The notes beneath the pieces were generated by a model, which was given only the letters and a program-made list of their open reading frames with translations, did not search any database and was not told where the DNA came from. Shown here one piece after another: positions 55,643-64,000 of a stretch of DNA of 64,000 bases (positions are counted from its first letter, which is position 1; every line of letters begins with the position of its first letter). A program made the translations under genes and the position numbers. Source of the stretch: Lactuca virosa (Eukaryota > Streptophyta > Magnoliopsida > Asterales > Asteraceae); NCBI GenBank assembly GCA_928212115.1, contig CAKMRJ010005634.1, forward strand, positions 122,671,002 through 122,735,001, given 5' to 3'.

Positions 55643-58600
55643 TGTCACAACTAGTATTTTTGGCTAGGGAATTCTGTTTATGTATGATTAACCTCCGATG
55701 TATCTTGTAACTCAAAGTTTGATGTTATACATATTACTCACTCAAAAACAACTATTCGGATCAAAACTCACTCGTGAATCCCTAAACCTAACTCAATGCA
55801 CTACACTCACTCAATTTTGGGTTTGTAACCCTAACTTCCCGGTTCATACCTATTATTGGACCTGGACTCCCTTTATTGCCTAATGGCCCAGTAACCCATC
55901 AATTTGATTCTTTTGGGTCAAGAATCCTCATTTGGGCCCTAGTTGGACCCATATGCATTAAACTGTAGTGTTTTGGGCCATAAGACTCTTCATGGGCCTT
56001 ATTGGGCCGAAAATCACTCACCTTGTCTTTATAGGCCTATTTGGGCCGGAAACCACTCATTTAATTACAATGGGCCGAAAAACCCATATCTTTGCTCTTT
56101 TGGGGGGTCGTAAACTCTCATGTGGGCCCACATAAATCGAAAATCCCTAATGGGCCCATGCAATTTGAGCCCAACATCTAAATTCCTTTTCCCTTCTCCC
56201 TAATTCTCGGTTTATAAAAAAATGAATTGATTAAATTGATGACAACCTCATGTTTATATTGAGGTAATCCAAGCTAATACCTCCCATATTTCTAAGACCA
56301 AATCCTTCATGTATTAACCAAGCTAATATTTCTCTCTCTTCCTTCTTAAATTCTCGGCCAAAAGAACACCATCACCACCTTCATTTCCACTTCTAAATCA
56401 CTAAAAATCCTCTCTAGAACTCCAAGAAAAATCCCATCCTTCCTCTTAAAAATTCGTGTGTGCTTGTGTGTGTGTTCAAGAAGTTGTCATCAAAGTTCAT
56501 CATTTTTGGTAAGCTACTTCCATTCAAAAAGTTAACTTTATTTTTATGTTAAACTTATCACTCATAAACACTCTATTTTGTGACTCTTGCTTCTTAGAAC
56601 TCCTTAAGTTCGAAGATCTCATCAAGGGAACTTGGTAGACCGAAAACATCTTCTTCTTCTCTTCAAAACCGATCCAACACCCAAAGTGAGTTCATACCCC
56701 CCTTGTTTTCGGTTTTTACTATGTTTTGGGGGAGGATACAAGTTGCTTTTGTGTTAGATATATGTATTTATGCATGTATATGTGTGTTTTCATGTTATAT
56801 GTTGTGATTATGTTATGAAAACATGTTAAATCTTCACCAAATTCGAAATATCTACTAAACTTGGTGATGTTTGTAAACTAAACCATCTTATGTGACTTAC
56901 TATGAAGTTGAAAGGATTAAACATGTTAAGGATGTTTGAAAACTAAATAAAATCATATAAGGGGCCATATTTGACAAATAAACAAAAGATGAAGCCTTTA
57001 TGTCACTCACGGTTTTGAGAGGACCAAAAGATTCATTTTTAAATAAAAATGGATCTTTATGACATTCACAGTTTCAAAGGGGCCAAAAGTGTTAATTTTC
57101 ACAAAATGGGCTTCTATTTGGACCTTCACAGTTTTAATGGGCTAAATTTGTCAATTTTCACCAAAATGGGTCTTATTTAGAAATTCACGGGTTCATGGGC
57201 CTAAAAAGGTAATTATTGACTTTTTATGGATTAAATTGTCATTTTAAACAAACATGGGCCAAAAATGTAAATTTTCGGTTAAATGGGCTGAAAATGTCAT
57301 TTCTATTAAATTTGGACCGAAAATGTTAATTCTATCAAAAGTGGGTTGAAAATGTCATTTTATATAAAATGATCCCTTAAAAGTAAACTTTCGGTTTTAA
57401 TGGGCCTAAAGTGTAATTTTTACCAAAAATGTGCCTTAATTGTAAATTTTCGGCATAATGGGCCAAGAATGTCATTTTTACAAAAAGTGGGCCTTTTATG
57501 TCATTTTGGTAAATAATTGAGCTAAAAAGAGCAATATAATAACAAACAGACTAATCACGTCATTCTCACTTTTACTGGGCCTTGTTTACACATTTTCATG
57601 TTATTGGGCCTTCATGGTCCATTTACATGCTTATTGGGCCCAATACATTCATTACATGTTTATTGGGCCTTAGTGACCCATTTACATGCTTATTGGGCCT
57701 GATACATTCATTACATGTTTATTGTGCCTTAGTGGCCCATTTACATGCTTGATAGGTCATGTATACTCCTTACATGTTTATTGGGCCTTGTTAACTCATT
57801 TACATGCTCGACGGACCTTGTATACACATTTCATGCTTATTGGGCCTCACTCATTCATGTACATACACATTGGGCCTTGTAACCTGAATACATACACGGA
57901 AACGTTATTTAAAACATTAAATAGTGTGTTACAATATTTTCGTAAACATAGTTAAGGTTCTTGTGAGACGTTCTTTCATTCGTACCTACCTAGTGTACAA
58001 CCTTAAGTCTCGTTGTTATAACCAGAGTCTCCTGGAGGGGGAGCGAGAGTTTGTGTATAGATCTATACGGGGTTGACAGCCCCGCACTTGAGCTGTTCGC
58101 TACAGCTAGACTAGGCCAGTCTAGGGTGACAAACGTCTTACCTTAAACAAGCGACGCCTGAAGAACGTCATGACAGGCAGAACAGTCATATCAAGCATGG
58201 TTATAATGACTCACTAAGAGATTAACTCCATTGTAAAATTTACGGAATACATATACTATACTTTTGATACACGTACGAGCTATTCATTCTACAACATTCG
58301 GGACTTATGGTTTAAAGACTACAACTCTTTTTACAGATAGAAAATATCGGATTTTCTGGGAAACAAACACGATACCTTACATTTTACTTACAATAGAAAA
58401 TATAGAAATTTTAGGAACTCTCTCTTTATACATTTCCAAAATATGAACACACATGCTATAATAGAAGATTTGAAACAAAACGCTCAAACAATTTTTGCGG
58501 AAAATATCGGATTTTCTGGAGTTTACCAATGATACAAAACTTTTCTTACAAACATGCTTATGAACTCACCAACATTATATATGTTGACGTTTTCAAAATA

Positions 58601-58869
58601 ACTTGTATTCTCAGGAATTCGTTAAGCAGGTCGGTCTTCAAGAACTTGTGGATTATGTTGCATTTTGTTTCCATCATACACTTATTATTTTGGGGATGTA
58701 ACTTTTGTGAACAATTACAATGATGTAAACCTAGTATGTAGTATGTTGTATTATTGTATGTGTGATGATGATGTTTGTCTTGATTGAATTATATACACTG
58801 TGATGATATTACAAGATGAAGTCACCCAACCCCCGGACGTTTCCGCCGTTCTGGTTCGGGGGTGTGACA
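55643..58869 (+). repeat. 3' LTR of gypsy F (3,227 bp)
   Basis: It begins TGTCACAACTAG and ends CGGGGGTGTGACA. It matches the 5' LTR apart from scattered substitutions and small indels, for example an extra segment near 56780-56812. The TATA-like TTTATAAA is at about 56212, and the tandem repeat with TTATTGGGCC lies at about 57576-57860. Confidence 0.95.
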
Positions 58870-59477
58870 ACTACTCAGGAAACTCGGCGAGTTGCTGGAT
58901 GCACTCGACGAGTTGGGGTCAACATGGACTGTTGACCTTGACTGTTGACTTTGACTTTGACCTTTGACTTTGGGCAAATTAGTTCCACGGAGTGCCTGAA
59001 GTAAACCAATTCTAATGAAGGAGATTATGAGATTAGAGTATGGCCCGTAAGGAGTTGGGGCCCAATTTGGAAAATTGGGCCATTGATGAATTTATGGACA
59101 TCATAGTGTTGAGCTTTTATTTTGGGCTTAGGCCTTAGTTTTGGATAATATTGGGCTAGGGGTAGAATGGTTATTTTACCCCTTGTATGGATTAATGATT
59201 ATAGCATGGAACCCAATTGCTAATTGGGTATATTGATTGGTATTGACAGCTCGGGAAGTGGACAGGGCAGCAGCTAAGGATTTCATTCGGAAAGCTTCTG
59301 CATTCGAGGTGAGTCTCCTCACCATACCAATGGGTCTAAGGCACCAAGGCCGGCCCATTCAGTTAGTTGTAGTGTTTATTGTAGATTCACTACTGATATG
59401 TCTGGTATGCATGTATATGCGGTATGCTAGTGATTATGTGGTATGCTATTTGACTATGTGGTATGTGGTATACTAGT
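58870..59477 (+). mobile_element. 3' LTR of chromovirus E, segment 2
   Basis: It resumes after the ACTAC duplication with ACTCGGCGAGT/ACTCGACGAGT palindromes (58880-58915) and a GTTGACTTTGACTTTGACC block. It then has the GAG|GTGAGT site (GT at 59309) and GGGTCTAAGGCACCAAGG. Solo LTR H interrupts it at the CTAGT duplication (59473-59477). Confidence 0.88.
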
Positions 59478-60717
59478 TGTCACACCCAAAAACCAAGAAC
59501 GGCGGAAACGTTCTGGGGTGGAGGACGTCATGTACAGTATCACAACAATGCATAATAGTAAAGACAAGCAACAACATCCATTGCATTAATATAATAATTG
59601 TAATACAAGCGAGTTCTGTATAGTTTGTAAGACACCAAAAGTATAATCAAAATAAAAGATGAGTCTTGTATGTGCTCCATCTTCTCAAAAGCTTCATCTG
59701 TACCTGTCTATTGATGACCTGAGAATACAAGTTATTTTGAAAGAGTTTATCAGCATAAGGCTGATGAGTTCATAAGTATTTAGTGTCATTGCTTGTATAC
59801 AAATGTTTGTAATAATGCAATGTAGTAACTGATTTCAAATGTTTGTAAATAGTATACTCCCTAGAAAAACCTATATTTTCTAGTAAAAAGTAGTCTTCTA
59901 CCAAGACCCGATTGTTTGTATGTTGTTCTTTCGTAAATGTAAGGGTTTTCCCCAGTGAAACTATCGTTATGAAAATATAGTTTACTTTAACGAGTATGTG
60001 ACAGAGTCACAAAGTAATGAAATACAGACTCCAGGTAGTACTAAATGTACAATATGCCTCGGAGAGTCTAAAGTAGTAACATGTAGACTCCAGGTGGTAT
60101 TAAATGAACAATACGCCTCGAAAAGTCTATTTTTGCCTTTAATTCTTAATTGGTTAATTAAAGGTTTGAATGTGAACTCGTATGTAACCATGCTGATTGA
60201 CGGCTGAATAACTGATGACCCTCCATGTCATATATAGTGGGGTAGCATTCTGTCACCCCTTGGCCTTTCGGCTGGGACTGTAGCTAGCAGTCAGGATGTG
60301 GGAGTGTCTGTCCCGTATAGATCTATACACACAATGCCTGCTCTCCCTCCAGGAGACTCTGGTTACAAAGTGATAGCACAATAAAGTGTCGTATCGAGAA
60401 GTAGTATGTCACATTTTATTTATAGTATTCAAATGTTTATGTAGTATATCATAGTGTAGTAATGTTTTCTCTATACTAATGTATAGTGTATTCTCTTGTA
60501 TATTGTATAGCATGTTTTCTTGTATAATGTATAGAGTGTTCTCTTGTAGAGTATAAAGTGAGTATTGACTCATAACTGTACTGACTCTGGGAGGTGTCAT
60601 TGTAATAGCAGTAGTGAGTAGTAAAACCTTAACTATACCTATTATAGTTAAATAGTAATGAAGTAGGTATGCCTTTGTTACACAAAGGTACTGAACTGAA
60701 GTGAAAGCTTTTATATC

Positions 60718-60721
<4 letters not shown>

Positions 60722-60785
<64 letters not shown>
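60722..60785. repeat. (AT)n microsatellite in LTR H
   Basis: About 32 AT units. A minus-strand frame of alternating Ile-Tyr across it is an artefact. Confidence 0.95.
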
Positions 60786-60788
<3 letters not shown>

Positions 60789-61469
60789 ATATAACTAAGA
60801 ATTCAACGACAGTCGGACAAATAACAGGATACCCTAAGTCCACAACCAAACAAGGAACAGGAAATAAGGTGAGCTATCAGTCCTAAGTCCTTCAAGTCTT
60901 ACTTATATAAATATATTAGTGGAGATATGAGTTTGAAAACAATGCAAGTTTAAAAGAGTTTTGGAAACAGTTTTAGTATTTAAAAGTTTAATAAAAGGGT
61001 TTTGAGATGCTTGAAAACCATAAATTGGATAGTAACTTGAAAGTAGTAGTAAATCTTTCTGTTTGTTCTAGTCATTAATCACATATGATTAAAGCAATAA
61101 CTAGAATGTTTCAACTTGTATTCCCCCCCCCCCATAAAAGCATTTCAAATCATTTCAAAGGTTGATTAATGGGGTATGAACTCACCTGCAGTGAGTGGTT
61201 TGGATGGAAGTGTCGGATAGGATGCTAAGTGTCAAGTGAGGACTTGAACACACACACGGATCCTATTTAACATGTAATGATACATATATGTATCTAATTA
61301 GTCATTTTAATAACTAATTTATCAAGTAAGGACACCCTAATACATGGATAACACTTTGATTTAAGTGTTAAGAGTACATAAGGGTTGCATCTAAGGAGAG
61401 TATGGCCTCACATTGGAGTTTACTTCTCATTTGGTAACCCTACATGTGTCTACGGTTTTTGGTCATTTC

Positions 61470-61700
61470 CCCCATGAGTTTACGGCCGTAAACTCATGGT
61501 AATTTGTACCATTGTGTGTTTTAAGGTCTTATACCCCTCAAGGAAGTGTTCTAGGTTTGTATCAAAGGCTTAGGAAGGGACTAGGGCTCAAAATGGCCCT
61601 TCATTGGAGTTTACGGTTCTTGGACCACTCCTTGGAGTTTACGGTCGTAAACCCTTGAGTTTACGGTCGTAAACCCATGAGTTTACGGTCGTAAACTCAT
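61470..61700. repeat. Cluster of GTTTACGGNCGTAAAC palindromes in LTR H
   Basis: One perfect 26-bp palindrome (about 61473-61498, core GAGTTTACGGCCGTAAACTC) and at least three near-perfect copies (core GTTTACGGTCGTAAAC) between 61635 and 61700. Half-sites (GTTTACGGTT, GACCGTAAAC) continue to 61845, and a further inverted pair lies at 62238-62275. Confidence 0.9.
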
Positions 61701-62476
61701 GGTCACTCCTATCATTTCGTGATTTGGGGTCTTTACCTCATGCATGCAAGGTTCTAGTCCAATATCCAAGCCCTAGAAGGTGTTGGGGGCACTTAAACAC
61801 CACTTGATGGTGTTTACGGTTCAAGGAGATCCCTTGACCGTAAACCCATATGTTCTTGGGGATTTTTGATGTTTTCCAATGGTTTAGCAAGTATACTAAG
61901 CAAACAACTAGATAGGAAGAGTGCACTTACTTATAGGAAGCTTGTAAAAGTGTTTAAGGACCAAAAACACTAGTGTGTGTTCTTGGTGTTCTTAGTGTTT
62001 TGAAGAACACTTGAAGATCTAAGTAAAAATGAAGAATTTATGGATGAAATGATGTATAACAACTAGATGAAAGGTTATAACAACAAATCAAGTGAAGAAA
62101 AACTTACATTTTTGGAAGATTGGAAGGAGAGTGTTATGATACTTGAGAGAGAAGTTGGGAGTTCTTGAGTTTGAAAGTTGGAGAATGAAGGAATGAAGAG
62201 TAAACTCATGCTATATGCATGAGTTCATGGTCAAAGGGGAGTTTACGGCCCAAACTCCTCATGTTTGGCCGTAAACACCTAGTTAAGGTGTTGTTTGTTT
62301 AATTGTTACACAACACTCCTAAAAGACACTTCCTTTTATTTGTTCGTTTGACGAATTTGAATTAAAAACACCCAAACGGACTGTAAACCGGCTAAAAATG
62401 TATTGAAATGAATTTGACTAATATTTGTAGTGCTTGACTGTAGAGTTTACACAAATGAAAATTTTGGGTTGTCACA

Positions 62477-63081
62477 CTAGTTATCTTTGTGATACTTGCA
62501 TGGAAACCCATGGGGGAGCCCATGGCGCTTGGATGGAAGACCATGTGGGGGAGCCCATGGCTTTTCAGGTAAAGACCATGGGGGGAGCCCATGGCACTTG
62601 TATTTCAGACCATGTGGGGGAGCCCATGGCTTTCCAGCTAAAGACCATGGGGAAAGCCCATGGCACTTAGGTGTAAGACCATGTGGGGGAGCCCATGGTA
62701 TCCTGGAGTAAGACCCTAGGAGGAGCCCACGGCATCCTAATATGTTTATATGTAGGGCTTATGTGATTGATATGGTTTATGTAGCTGTTATAGCTGATAT
62801 GAATTATGTGGTTATGTGGATTGTGTGGGGTATGCTCTGGGGAACTCACTAAGCTTCGTGCTTACAGTTTTGTTTATGGTTTCAGGTATCATCGGTTTTG
62901 AAAGGAAGGGTCCGGCTTGATCGCAGCGCACACACCCGTGTTTTCCGCATTATGTGATTTGGGGAAGTAACTTTGATAAATGTTTTAATTAAGCAATGTT
63001 TTTGAATGGTTGGATTATGTAACAATTGTATTTGACTATAATAAAAATGAAACTTTTACCCTTAATTTTTGGGTCGTTACA
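62477..63081 (+). mobile_element. 3' LTR of chromovirus E, segment 3 (right end)
   Basis: After the second CTAGT the LTR continues with a minisatellite (62498-62735), the block GGGGAACTCACTAAGCTTCG (62840), GGTTTCAG (AG at 62884-62885) and the end GGGTCGTTACA at 63081. Joined, the three segments make an LTR of about 2.1 kb with the same order of parts as LTRs B, C, D and G. Confidence 0.88.
62498..62735 (+). repeat. Minisatellite of LTR E (GACCATG-GGGGGAGCCCATGGC units)
   Basis: About six units of roughly 40-46 bp built on AGACCATGTGGGGGAGCCCATGG. Each unit has inverted symmetry (CCATG...CATGG) and could fold. The slot matches the minisatellites of the related LTRs; the sequence does not. 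Confidence 0.88.
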
Positions 63082-64000
63082 CAAGTGAGTCGGCCGAGTT
63101 ACCCTTGAGCTATGATTCGACTCGGTCGAGTCGGACTTTACTTGGTCCCTACACGACTTAAAAAGTGTAAATACAGACGCTGGGTTATTCCTTCGACAAA
63201 CCTGATTTTTAGTTGCTAGAAGATGACTTTTGGAGCAAGGAAGCATTAAATAACACATTTTGGAGCTGTTATTCGGTATTTTCGTCACTAGTTTTTTTAA
63301 ATCGTTTGTCTATTTCATCTTTTAAACCATATTTTTAGCCATGTCCGACTAAAAGCTTCTCTTTGCTTATTCTAATTCTAATTTGACTACTTGTAGTTCA
63401 TCTCATCAAATTGATGTTTTAGACTATTTTCAACCTAGTGATTAATGTTTTGTTCTTAATGAAGTAATTCAATTTATTTAATTTCATGAATGGCCACATT
63501 AATCGGTATAATTTGTAGTAAAGTTTTGTATAGATTCGTAATTGTCTTACGGATTAACACAAGTAATAAAAAAACGATTGGTTCTTAACTTATGATTTAA
63601 TTTGTTTTAAACATAAATTCACATACTTTTACGCTTATGAGAAGTAGTGAGTATTCTTGGGAAACTTGTAAGAAACTTAATACGACTTTTCAATCAAAAT
63701 TTAAGAGTTTGTCTAGATTGCGGTTAGTAAAGTTAGGTCTAAATAAAAAAACTTGTTTTAAATTATATAATTTAATAAGTAAATTGATATTAGAACTTTT
63801 CAATATTGCTTAGTACCAACTTGGGTTAAAAATTGCCTAAACATCAATTATCGATTCAATTGCATCTAGCTGAATATAACATGGAACTAGAATTGTCTCA
63901 AATTCTGCTTTTTTTTTTTCTTAAAAATCTTGTATTTTTCTTGTATGCACTCGTTTATCTTAGTTTTTTAGTTAATTAACATTCCCCCTTTTATTTTTAT
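63082..64000. other. AT-rich right end, no recognised gene
   Basis: The first 70 bases hold ACTCGGTCGAGTCGG-type palindromes, as in retroelement LTRs. The rest is AT-rich, with CATGTCCGACTAAAAGC and a poly-T run near 63909. It may be the untranslated part of another retroelement, but no ends, primer site or coding frame could be fixed. Confidence 0.4.

Larger units (their letters stand above)
37515..58869 (+). mobile_element. Gypsy retrotransposon F (21.4 kb including nested G)
   Basis: LTRs at 37515-40713 and 55643-58869 enclose primer site, gag, protease, RT, RNase H and integrase in gypsy order. ACTAC flanks the element on both sides. Gypsy G sits inside integrase at 44830-54399. Without G the element is about 11.8 kb. 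Its coding parts hold several stops and a broken chromodomain, so it is not autonomous now. Confidence 0.95.
59478..62476 (-). mobile_element. Solo LTR H (2,999 bp), gypsy, related to LTR F
   Basis: On the minus strand it runs from TGTGACAACCC at 62476 to GGGTGTGACA at 59478. CTAGT at 59473-59477 and 62477-62481 is a perfect 5-bp duplication with no internal region. The minus-strand end (CAGAACGTTTCCGCCGTTCT and following) and the block at 60261-60365, with GTCTCCTGGAGGG and TATAGATCTATA, match LTR F. It therefore belongs to the same lineage but another family. It carries palindromes of GTTTACGGCCGTAAAC type (61470-61840 and 62238-62275) and an (AT)n run at about 60722-60785. Confidence 0.92.

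Overview
This window looks like repeat-rich plant nuclear DNA, probably from an Asteraceae genome and most likely lettuce (Lactuca). The reasons are nested LTR retrotransposons with tRNA-iMet primer sites, spliced plant genes, and LTRs full of short palindromes such as ACTCGACGAGT, which I associate with lettuce repeats. The species call is inference. There are no bacterial-style operons, CRISPR arrays or recognisable RNA genes.

Only two host genes are well supported, both on the + strand, in an island at about 16.8-23.9 kb. The first (17030-19293, six exons) encodes an APEM9/DAYU-like tail-anchored peroxisomal protein. It carries a one-base frameshift in an A6 run. The second (21776-23807, three exons) encodes a complete 614-residue pollen receptor-like kinase (PRK family) with degenerate catalytic motifs. 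Between and beside them lie a 131-bp MITE with a perfect 9-bp target duplication (Mutator-like), a 229-bp MITE with an 8-bp duplication (hAT-like), and a dead trihelix ORF of the type carried by PIF/Harbinger elements.

The left arm (1-15 kb) is a pile of retrotransposon fragments. Gypsy A (minus strand) has a 3.7-kb LTR with a three-copy higher-order repeat. Next come a Copia 3' end, the chromodomain end and LTR of chromovirus B, and two chromovirus halves (D minus, C plus) joined head-to-head inside pol at about 11.26 kb. A Copia gag fragment, whose LTR is split by a solo LTR with a perfect GCATC duplication, closes this arm.

The right arm (24.8-63 kb) is a set of nested insertions. A 7,953-bp Copia element (I, minus strand) with two 854-bp LTRs interrupts a GRF-zinc-finger ORF. 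Downstream is the decayed chromovirus E. Its 3' LTR is split by 21.4-kb gypsy F, which is itself split inside integrase by 9.6-kb gypsy G, and again by a 3.0-kb solo LTR (H). Each of the insertions I, F, G and H has an exact 5-bp target duplication, so the order of insertion can be read directly.

The most interesting pattern is shared by the chromovirus LTRs B, C, D, E and G. Each has a GAG|GTGAG(T/A) donor-like site followed by a conserved block, then a minisatellite of entirely family-specific sequence, then a conserved CTCACTAAGCTT-like block ending in a TTTCAG acceptor-like site. Four of the five also carry their own CpG-centred palindrome in two clusters. The architecture is conserved while the repeat sequences are replaced from family to family. 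It may mark a leader intron or another retroelement control module.
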